From Litsea cubeba (taxonomy: Eukaryota > Streptophyta > Magnoliopsida > Laurales > Lauraceae): a DNA stretch of 64,000 nt. Positions within the stretch are counted from its first letter, which is position 1, and every line of letters starts with the position of its first letter. The notes under the pieces are model-generated. The model was given only the letters and a program-made list of their open reading frames with translations. It was not told where the DNA came from and ran no database searches. The position numbers were made by a program, and so were the translations under genes. The DNA lies in assembly GCA_012931725.1 (NCBI GenBank), contig CM022951.1, positions 31,962,605 to 32,026,604 of the forward strand, written 5' to 3'. Below are positions 10,431 to 18,941 of this stretch, piece after piece.

Positions 10431-11793
10431 TGTGCGAAAGAAGAATCCTTCCTCCTCTTAACACACACCAAGCTGTTGCTGAATGCCACCAAGTGGTTGG
10501 AAGTCGGATTTCAATCCTTCAAACTTCAATCGGCGACTGGAGGGATCCGTTCATTGATTACATTATGTTCGGAATCCTACCTGAACATTCAAAAGAACGG
10601 GTAAGCATCCAAAGGCGAACCCCAAGCTTTCATTTGGACATTCCTTCAAAAATCCTTTACAGGAAATCCTTCAATGGAGTACTTCTACGCTGCTTGTCAC
10701 AACAAGAGGCTGAAGAAAAACTCAAAGAAGTTCATGCTGGTCTTTGCGGAGCTCATCAGGCTAGTCCCAAGCTCTATGATCAGATAAAAAGGTTAGGATA
10801 TTACTGGCCTACCATGGTAGCTGACGCAATGCAATTTGCTAAGCGCTGCCAACAATGCCAAGTTCATGGAGATTACATTCACATGCCTCCAGAATGGCTG
10901 CATCCTACAGCGATCTCATGGCCTTTCGAAGCCTGGGGTATGGACTTCATAGGTCCTATTTCTCCCCCTTCGAGCAAAGGTCATCACTTCATCTTTGCCG
11001 CTACGGATTATTTCTCCAAGTGGTCAGAAGCATTTGCGTTCAACGAAATGAAGACCTCATCAGTCCTTCAATTGCTGCGCACCAACATTTTTTGTCATTT
11101 CGGCATACCCAAAAGATTCGTCCATGATAACGGACAACAATTCCGGGATCATCGATTTTATAGGTTCTGCGACAAATACAAAATCCAAAGCTGTCCTTCG
11201 ACTCCATACAATCCGGTAGCAAACGGGTTAGCAGAAGCTTTCAACAAGACACTCTGCAAAATCCTCAAAAAAATGGTCTCTAGTCACAAAAGAGACTGGA
11301 GCGACAAAATGTCTGAAGCTTTGTGGGCCTATCGAACCACCGTTCGAGGACCAACCCATAGCACACCATTCTCCTTGGTCTATGGATGCGAAGCTATCGT
11401 GCTCTTGGAAGTACAAATTCCTTCCTTGAGGGTATCCTTGCAAAATGACATGACTCAAGAAAGCAATGTCAAATTGCGACTCCATGAGCTGGACAATCTC
11501 GATGAGAGACGGCTCGAAGCTCAACAAAGCATTGAACTTTACCAAGCACGCATGGCAGGATCTTTCGACAAAAAGGTCAGGCAACGCGCCTACAAAAAGG
11601 TGACTTGGTCCTTGTGGTAAAAAGACCAATGGTCTTCGCTCACAAGTCCAAAGGCAAATTTGAGCCAAAATGGGTGGGACCCTACGTCATCGACAAGGTT
11701 TTCTCCAACGGCGCATACGCACTCCTAAACATGGAAGGTGACAGATGTATGCTGCCTATCAACGGCAAGTTCTTAAAGCGGCACTACCCTTGA
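10381..11793 (+). pseudogene. Integrase of the gypsy element
   Basis: Joins element DNA to the host chromosome. It has an N-terminal HHCC zinc domain (EVHAGLCGAHQ ... CQQCQVHG), then the catalytic core with WGMDFIGPIS (first Asp), FVHDNGQQF (second Asp) and NGLAEAFNKTL (Glu), so the D,D-35-E triad is present. The C-terminal domain begins LVVKRPMVFAHKSKGKFEPK and ends NGKFLKRHYP, a typical Tat terminus with no chromodomain seen. A frameshift at about 11595-11600 separates the core (ending 11620) from the C-terminal part (11605-11793). The core itself is one open frame of 448 codons beginning inside the preceding RNase H. Confidence 0.9.
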
Positions 11794-12137
11794 AGACTTA
11801 CCCAATTGGGTAAGAGCAATGCCTGTATGGCCAAAACTGGTTTCCAGGTACACGCTCGCTAAACCCACCTCTTTTTAGAATTTTCATATCAAATGTTGAA
11901 ATTTCTAGAAATTTAAACAATGCTTACTTTCATCATTTCATTGTTCAAAAAAAAAATCCAAGTTTAAGAACCTTTCCCTAACTTGACCAAAATTTTCAAC
12001 CCTTGAACCCAAAATTCATGGTTTGAAACAAAATCCGGATTCAGGGATTTCCACCCTAGTCCACCCTACCTTTTACCGCCAAAATGGTTTTAGGTCAAAA
12101 CTTATGACCCTCATGTCTTTAAACAAAAAATAATAAT
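11794..12137 (+). other. Post-pol spacer, no gene seen
   Basis: Non-coding AT-rich sequence follows the integrase stop. I see no domain, tRNA or repeat unit in it; it leads into the repeat block starting near 12155. Confidence 0.6.
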
Positions 12138-12154
12138 ATGGTTTTTCAAAAAAA

Positions 12155-12640
12155 AACCGCAGGGAAGCGACGCTTAGTCGATTCTTGCACAAATCGGAAG
12201 CATACGAACCATGTTCGACACTTCCAAAATTGCAGGGAAGCGACATTTCGTCGATACTTGCAAAATCCAAAACCGTGGAGATGCAACATTTCAGTTGATA
12301 TCCACAACCCAAATTTCAAAGGTTCGAAAAAACCTAAAAAAAAAAAAAACCATGGCGACGCAACATTTCAGTTGATATCCATAACCCAAAGGTTCGAGAA
12401 AACCACAAATTTCAAAAATCGTTGGGAAACGACATCAAGTCAGTACCCGCAAAACCAAAATTTTTGAAAAGCAGGGATGCGACATTCCATCGATACTTGC
12501 ACCCAAATCCGCGAGGATGCGACATTCCATCGATACTCGCAATCGAATGAGCAAGGATGCGACATTCCATCGATACTTGCAAGAACATTCAGCAGGGAGG
12601 CGACTTTTAGTCGATACTTGCATTTTTTGAAAACCAAACC
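12155..12640 (+). repeat. 3' repeat block A (gcgacattYcRtcgatacttgca)
   Basis: At least eight imperfect copies of a ~30-bp core (gatgcgacattccatcgata followed by cttgca) are separated by variable 10-50-bp spacers. Clear copies lie near 12162, 12235, 12280, 12354, 12430, 12474, 12518, 12555 and 12597. The core is conserved while spacers differ, unlike a simple tandem satellite, so it may be a family of short binding or structural motifs. Confidence 0.8.
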
Positions 12641-12865
12641 GGCTATAAATGCCACCAAAACAGGCTATAAATGCCACAAACCGGCTATCAATGCCACAAA
12701 ACAAAACCGGCTATCAATGCCATAAACAAAAAAAAATTTGGCTTTCAAAAAACCCGGCCATCAATGCCACAAATCGGCTATCAATGCCACAAAAAAAAAA
12801 AGCTGGCTCTCATGCCAAAAATCGGCTTCCATGCCACAAACAAAAATCTGGCTTCCATGCCAAAA
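12640..12865 (+). repeat. 3' repeat block B (ggctataaatgcca)
   Basis: About ten short units of 18-30 bp built on cggctataaatgccac / cggctatcaatgccac, degenerating to ggcttccatgcca. The same motif recurs three times inside the 3' LTR at about 21207-21260, linking this block to the LTR. Confidence 0.85.
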
Positions 12866-12904
12866 TAATCATTTGACAAAAGATTTTCACAAAATGACAA
12901 GCTT

Positions 12905-13196
12905 TTGATCAAATCCCATTTAGCAATTACTTTTATCACAAAAAGATTTAAGTGAGCGTAGGGAAAACAAAAAAAAAAAGGCGTCCCATTTAGCAATTAC
13001 TTTTATCACCAAAAGATTCAAGTGAGTGTAGGGATAACAAAAAAAAAAAGAGTACCAAAAAAAAAATACATGTGGTACCCAAAAAAAAAAAGAAAGTGTT
13101 CACAAGCACTACAAAAAAAAAGTACCAGAAAAATACAAGTGGTACTAAAAGAAAAAAAAAGAAGGATGGTTTCTGTTAAAAAAAAAAAACAAGAGC
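12905..13196 (+). repeat. 64-bp direct duplication and A-rich tail
   Basis: Two copies of a ~64-bp segment starting atcccatttagcaattactt (about 12918) and tcccatttagcaattacttt (about 12984) are followed by A runs interleaved with gtacca / tggtac half-palindromes. No coding potential is seen. The end of the antisense gene abuts this block. Confidence 0.7.
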
Positions 13197-14131
13197 TCAA
13201 TCAAAAAAGGTCTCCAGCCAAGAGTTCAGCTCCTTAAGCAAACTTTTGGCCTCAGCCGTTAGGGATTCCAAGGCATGCTTCTTCAGGAATTTGCCATGAG
13301 ATGCTGGAGTGGGCTGTAACCCTTCTTTCGCACCGGGAAGCTTCCCCCGAGCAGTTTACCATTGTTAGTTCTCTTCAGACTTCCTTTTAAGAACTCGATT
13401 GGCATCTGCAACCCGACGAATCAGAGCACTCTCCATGTCACAAGCCTCTGTTATTGCAATCCACTTGGCAGTGACTTGTGCCTGCAGATGCTCAAGACGT
13501 TTCCTGGCCTCATCGACCTCCCTATCAAGGATGTTAAGGTCATGTGTTAGCCCAATGATGTTTAGCTCTTCTAAGTTTTTCTCTCGGACTACCTGCTTCC
13601 TGCTTTCTGTAGCCTCATCCAGGTTAGACTGAGCCTTATCTGCAGGGTCTAGGAACATCTCCTTAAAGAACTAGTCGTCAGGAAAACCCATGGTCTCAAA
13701 CCACCTGCCACCCAGCTCAATGATCCTATCAACGATCGCCCTGGCACTTGTGACATCCAGACTAGCCTCTTCGGCATCACCGAGAATCTCACGCACATGC
13801 TGGATCATCCCAAATCCGGCATCTAAGTGCCCAGAAAGCAGAGTCTCAATCGAAGAGCTCAGAACCCGCACCACCACCTTCTTCGCAAAAAGAAGAGATG
13901 GCCCAGCTGAAGATTCGCCCAACTCCGTTGGTCGGCTACTCATGTCATCACATGTTGGAAGAGTAACGAAAGAACTCTTTCCAGTTGAAGCTGCTCCTAC
14001 TCGGGAAGGAATCTCAGCACGAGGTATCTCCTCAACATTGTCAGAACTGGTCCTAGGAGTCTCTACCTCTGGATCAACCTCTGGCATCCCTTGCTCTGGA
14101 AGCGACGGATCCTCCTCTGTCACTTCAAAAC

Positions 14132-14206
14132 CTGCCAAAGAAACACAAAAAGGTATGAATATGATCCTGTTTGAAAATCATTATCAGGGTTATTACGACA
14201 AAATAC
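14132..14206 (-). other. Intron 4 of the antisense gene
   Basis: Donor GAAGAAG|GTATTTT, acceptor tgtttctttggcag|GTTTTGAAG. Length 75 bp, phase 1; the join gives Gly and enters the long exon 5. Confidence 0.8.
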
Positions 14207-14317
14207 CTTCTTCGACGACTGGCGGAACACTTTCTTCCTCCATGAACTCATCGGAAGCATCATCAACATTTGCGTCCATCGATGGTTCAAAGTCATCAGA
14301 ATCCTGTGGCAAGTCAG

Positions 14318-14393
14318 CTGGCAAAAGAAAAAAAAAGGTTAGCAAACCAAGTCACAGACACAACAAAAAAAAATAAAGCAAAAGAAGTCATAC
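14318..14393 (-). other. Intron 3 of the antisense gene
   Basis: Donor CCAATTG|GTATGAC, acceptor tttcttttgccag|CTGACTTG. Length 76 bp, phase 1; the join gives Ala and continues the acidic reading frame. Confidence 0.8.
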
Positions 14394-14504
14394 CAATTGG
14401 AGACTTTGGATTCACTCCAGAGTCCCTCGGTTCTTCTTCAGGTGCCCCGATAGGATCCGTCACCACCTCATCGGTTGGAACCTCAGGCATCACCAAGTCT
14501 TCCT

Positions 14505-14607
14505 CTGCCAAAAAAAAAAAAAAAAAGAAAAGCAGAAACAAGAAGCAAATCAGAACATGAAAAAATCCCATGAAAAGAAATGGAAAGAGAAAAAGGAAGA
14601 ATCATAC
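14505..14607 (-). other. Intron 2 of the antisense gene
   Basis: Donor GGTGAAG|GTATGAT, acceptor a T run followed by ggcag|AGGAAG. Length 103 bp, phase 1; the join gives Glu and keeps the acidic frame open on both sides. Confidence 0.8.
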
Positions 14608-17113
14608 CTTCACCGACGGTCTCTTCTTCTCGGCTTCTCTTCTCTGGAGGCTCGTCAGCATCCACTGGCACATCCTCATTGATAGTAAGAGGAACTTCCA
14701 AGTCAGGAGAGTCCTCATGCTGCCCCTTGCTGCGATGATGACTCCTCCTCCTCTTACTCCTGCGGGCTTGCTTTTTAGAGGAACCTGCCCCGCTGTCAGA
14801 GTCAGGTTTCCTACTTGACTCCTCACTGGATGGTCTACTCTTGCCAGTAGACTCCACGGAAGCTTGCCTCTATGCCGCTTGCATCCAAGCACCAAGTTCG
14901 GCTTCCTCTTGTTCTAGCTGCTCTAAAGCCTCATCAGGTATTTCTCGAACAGCTTCAGAACCAATGACGCCCTGGTCACCGATAAAGCCTATCTTGTGCT
15001 TCTCTCCAGAAAGGAAGGCCCAATCTTCCTCTCGCCGGATGCCATCCGACTTTCCAAGGCCCTTTCCAGATGCCAGCTTCACATCATGCTCCTTCTTGGA
15101 AAGCCCCCGATATGCCGAAAAGCTCTCCGCGAACCACTTCGCAAAGCCGGCAGTCCGGGAAGTCAACAACACAGGATAAGAGATCATGGCTGTAGTGTCT
15201 TCAGCACTATAGAAAGCCCATGCATTTCTCCCGTCCTGTACACCTCCAAAGCGCTTCACCATGCTTGAAGGCGCTCCAACAACTCCTTAAGAATAGCCCA
15301 GCTGCAAAGCAAAGCCAGAGGGTTCATACGGCTGGATGTCAATGAAAAGATGTCTGTGGTACACCATCGTGCCGACACGTATGCTAAAACCACTCTCTCT
15401 CTGCATTCGTCAAGGAGTAATGCCTTCCCGACCCCGCCCTGGTAGAGTCTCGGGAGGCACCAAAATCAAAAGCCTTCTTCCGCAACTCTGGAGAAAGCTT
15501 CACTGCAAACTGTCCCATCTTGACGTCCCTGAACCGTCGGATCCTCATGCGGGCAAACAAAAGTGATTTGGACACGGCTTTGCCCTTAGCCAGTCGAATC
15601 ATCAGAGGATCATCATCCTGTGCAGCACCCAGCCGGTGGAAGCCAGGATAGTGGTACACGTACCACGAATAAAAAATGTGGGCTGAAAATACCCTATTCA
15701 TGGGAAGCCCAAGTCGAACCAAAAAAGCATCAGCCTGCAGTTCGGTACACAGGTAGGAGTAAAGAGCTGGCACCAAAGCAAGCTACTCTCCAAACGCCAT
15801 CTGACAAGCCGGAAAAATACAGTGCGGCCTGATGTGCATTCCATCTCCTCCAGCAAAAATAGCCTCACCAAGCCAATAAGTGAGGTAAACAGCGAGATCT
15901 CTCCGCAGTGCAATGTCAGGACATATGGCGTTTGTACTCGCACAGAAATCTCTCAATTCTTTTTGCATAGCCAAGATCTTCTTCGAACTTGGATCCTGAG
16001 CCCTGGCTTCCTGGGTCACACTATCAGAAGACTCCCTGCTATCAAAAAAGTTGGGGAACGAAGAGCTAGAACTCTTCCAACTGCTGGATCTAACTTTCAA
16101 ACCCTCCTTCTCCTTCAAAAACTCATAGAAGGCGACGAGCTGAAAGTACAGAAGCCTGAACTCCTCAGACTGCCCCTCAAGGACGCTGTCAATCGGCATA
16201 AACTCCTCATAGAGTTTGCCAAGGATGGGCAATCCAGTAATGGCACTCAGCTCCTTCAAAGAGAAATCAATCTCACCATTCGTCACAACGAAGGTATTGG
16301 TTTGTGGGCGGAATGACTCCAGCATAGCCATGAAGGCCTCGTCGGAAAAGATCACGGTCTCCCTAAAGGCACGGACCGCATCAAAAATCTCGGCTTCCTT
16401 CAAAACGGCGCCACTAATCAGCAGGACGCGATCAGTCCATGACTTCCACTCGTAGTCAGCATTGAAACGGCCACGAAGTCGAAAAGGCTTTATCCAATTG
16501 CTGCCGTCACCGCTGAAAATACCAAGGCCCACCGGTCTCAAATCGACCGACGGATAATCAGAACCTTGGTAGCCGCTGGATGGCATCAACAGGTCCATGT
16601 CAACAGGCGACCTCTCCGTATATCCAGGAGAACCGCCAACAAAGATCCTGGTCTTGATTACATTTGTCCTTCTCACCCAGCTTGGAGGATCTTCCCTCTT
16701 AGAGCACGTGGGGGCAAGGCTCATGATCGAGACGGTGCAATCAAACGTCGACCGGGTAACAACAGTCTTCTTCTCACCATCTGCTGTGAAAGAGAACGAA
16801 AAACATCTCCTCTGGTATGTCATGTCATCAGGGACGGCATCACCAAAGAAGAAGGTAGGCTTGGGCAAAACACTCTGATCTTCCATCACCCATGGACGAC
16901 TGCTTACCATGATCTTATAAAATTCCTCTCCCTTGAGAGCGATCAGTCGCTGCCTCATCTCATCTCTGTTGAGGGAGTCGCATTCTTCCAAATTTCTCTC
17001 AACATACTGGACCTTCTCAAAGGCCTGCTGAACGGCTGGATTAGAAGATCTAGCAGATCGACGAGGTATGCTGGTAGCAGGATCTTTACCCTTGTTCGCT
17101 CTGGAGGAACCAC

Positions 17114-17752
17114 CTGAAAAGGATGGAAAAGAAAAAGATCAAACATCAAAATGACAGAATCTCGCTAAAAAAAATCTGGCCAAATTTTGACATGATGACG
17201 GGGCAATTCCGAAGAAAAGGAATTATCCCGAAATAAATAGAAAGCTTGAAGATGGGCTCAACATTGCTGCGAGCTCCGAAACTCCAAACTTTCGAAACTT
17301 CATAGTTTCCTCAAAATCAGGAAGGGCTCAACATCGCTGCGAGCTCCAAATTCCCAAATTTGCGAAAACTTTCAGGTATGCTATCACATCATGCTACAAT
17401 TCAATTTACAAAAATATACATGCATGAACATCTTGGTAAAAAAAAATGCATTATCAATGATGAGCAAAAAAGAAGAAAAAGAAAACTTTCTCAAAAAAAA
17501 AGAAGAGGGAAAGAAAACAAAAAAAAAAAGAAAAAAAAAGATGGCCCACAGGCCGCGTGGCCGTACGGACAGATCCGCCAAAAAAAATAAAGAAGAAGTG
17601 CAAAAAAAAAAAAACCAAAAGAGAAAACATGTGTAAAAAAAAAGAAAAAAAACACGTGGTGAAAAAAAAAAAGAAGAAAAGAAAGAAACAAAAAAAAAGA
17701 AAGAACTTTTTATTTTTCCTACAATGGAGTTTTCTTGAAAAAGGGAACTTAC
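17114..17752 (-). other. Intron 1 of the antisense gene
   Basis: The 5' splice site reads TCAA|GTAAGT (a strong donor). The 3' end is a 25-nt pyrimidine-rich run (tctttttcttttccatcctt) followed by tcag. Length is 639 bp, phase 1. It contains A/T-rich sequence and two copies of a motif shared with the 5' leader repeats. The splice pair joins AG+T codons without a frame break, which supports it over chance. Confidence 0.75.
17248..17348 (-). repeat. Two copies of a leader-repeat motif inside intron 1
   Basis: On the minus strand gagctcgcagYRatgttgag occurs twice, about 73 bp apart. It matches the core of the sense-strand leader repeats (gcgcttgcagaaatgttgag). The motif therefore has the same polarity in the sense transcript leader and in the antisense pre-mRNA. 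Confidence 0.7.
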
Positions 17753-17884
17753 TTGAAGCCATTGATGGAGAAGAAGAAGAAAAGTCTTGAAGATCTTGAA
17801 GAAGAAGAACTCTTGGTCTTGAAGCCCTCTTGGGATTCTTGCAAAAGAAAGCAATAAGAGCAAGAGATCCAACCTCCTCCTTAC

Positions 17885-17891
17885 TTTTATA
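17885..17891 (-). promoter_or_regulatory. TATA box of the antisense gene
   Basis: Minus-strand TATAAAA lies about 125 bp upstream of the ATG at 17762. The sequence between is CT-rich and leader-like, with no upstream ATG that I see. It fits a separate RNA polymerase II promoter for the antisense gene, distinct from the LTR promoter. No experimental support is possible here. Confidence 0.6.
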
Positions 17892-17899
17892 GAAGAGAG

Positions 17900-18200
17900 C
17901 AAACCAAAGAAGGAAAGAAGAAAGAGGTAAGTGTTACCAATTAGTAACCTTACCAAAAGAAAGAGATTAGAAAGATTCTTTCCCAAAAGAAAGATATCTT
18001 GAGGGATTCTCTCCCAAAAAGAAATCAATGAAAGATTTTCTCCCAAAAGATAGGATCAATGAAGGATTCTTTCCCAAAAGAAAGATATCTTGAGATATTC
18101 TCTCCCAAAATAAAGGGAATATGAGAGATTCTCTCCAAGTAAAGATTTTCTTAGATATTCTCTATCCAAATGAGATATTTTTGGATATTCTTTACAAAAA
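17900..18200. repeat. Short repeats upstream of the antisense promoter
   Basis: Five to seven imperfect ~30-35-bp units are built on gattctYtcccaaaagaaag (+ strand), such as those near 17970, 18006, 18037, 18068 and 18096. They lie just upstream of the antisense TATA box, where an enhancer-like array would sit; that role is inference. Confidence 0.65.
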
Positions 18201-18479
18201 TGACACCATAGGAGATCTAAGCCATTTCAAAAGCTTAAGGTCCCATCGGTTAGCCCATATGAGCCAGGTTTGACCACCTAGGCATAAAAAAAAAATTTGG
18301 GCTTTTAGTCAAAGAGAAATCCCTCTTACCAAGAGTATACAAAAATGGTTCCATGCCTCTTTTGAGTTGATTCGACCATACAAAAAAGAATTCCAAGCCC
18401 CATGAGCTTGCAAAAATCAAACCATCTAGCCTCATCTACCAAATTCAGCCAAAATCTTGAAATTGACATTCCACAAAAA

Positions 18480-18725
18480 TCAAACCAAAACCCGGTCCCT
18501 TAACTTGCCACATATAGCCTATTAGGTCACAAGACCAAAACCAAAAACCAAATCCTGGTCCCCCTAACTTGCCACATACAGCCTGTTAGGTCATAAGATC
18601 AAAACCAAAATTGATCCCCCAACATTCCACATACAGCTTGTTGGGTCACACGGTCAAAACCAAACCCGACCCCCTAACCTGCCACATATAGCCTGTTAGG
18701 TCACAAGGTCAAAACCCAAATCCAC
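18480..18725 (+). repeat. Four ~58-bp tandem repeats before the PPT
   Basis: Four imperfect units share ccYYaacttgccacatatag and cctgttaggtcacaaggtca, beginning near 18483, 18540, 18605 and 18662. They are non-coding and lie in the untranslated region before the polypurine tract. Confidence 0.8.
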
Positions 18726-18925
18726 ATCCGTGATGTCATCTTCAAAACTTTGCCTCGAGATGGTACGTGATCCCTTTCACTACTATAAAATTCCCCTGGA
18801 AGCTCAAAAGGCTACAAATACCAAAAAGAAAGACTGCTCAAAGACTCTTCGTCCAGTCACAGGCTCCCCTTCAAAAAATCTCTTCAAGGCACATCGACTA
18901 CAAATGATAAGCAACTCGTCGCTGT

Positions 18926-18941
18926 ACCTCGAGGGGGCATT
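18926..18941 (+). promoter_or_regulatory. Polypurine tract of the gypsy element
   Basis: The sequence acctcgagggggcatt lies directly before TGTTGACACC at 18942. A G-rich purine run beside the 3' LTR is the expected plus-strand primer; it is short and contains a few pyrimidines, as is usual in this lineage. Confidence 0.7.

Larger units (their letters stand above)
13197..17762 (-). pseudogene. Antisense intron-containing gene with plant-mobile-domain-like protein
   Basis: On the strand opposite gag-pol I can assemble a five-exon gene. Exon 1 is 17753-17762 (ATGGCTTCAA), exon 2 is 17113-14608, exon 3 is 14504-14394, exon 4 is 14317-14207 and exon 5 is 14131-13197. All four introns are GT-AG and phase 1, and joining exon 1 to exon 2 restores Ser (MASSGGSSR). 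The ~1,200-residue product has a Ser/Arg-rich N-terminus and a PMD-like core (FNADYEWKSWTDRVLLI ... FRPQTNTFVVTNGEIDFSLK ... LSAITGLPILGKLYEEF, about 16430-16200). A basic patch near 14740 (KKQARRSKRRRSHHRSK), acidic exons 3-4 and a coiled-coil-like tail complete it. This copy has stops at 15783, 15287, 14870, 13671, 13365 and 13356 and one net frameshift near 15394-15403 (a GA run). PMD proteins are known in plant transposons and in nuclear silencing factors; function here is inferred only. Confidence 0.8.

Noticed and set aside
13690..16316. Long plus-strand frames opposite the antisense gene (for example 13690-14376 and 15822-16316)
   Set aside because: Shadows of the antisense exons; they cross intron sequence and show no domain.
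17384..18046. 220-codon minus frame (Phe/Leu/Ser-rich) over the antisense promoter and intron 1
   Set aside because: Low-complexity translation of A-rich and GAA-rich sequence; conflicts with the spliced model, which gives phase-consistent joins.
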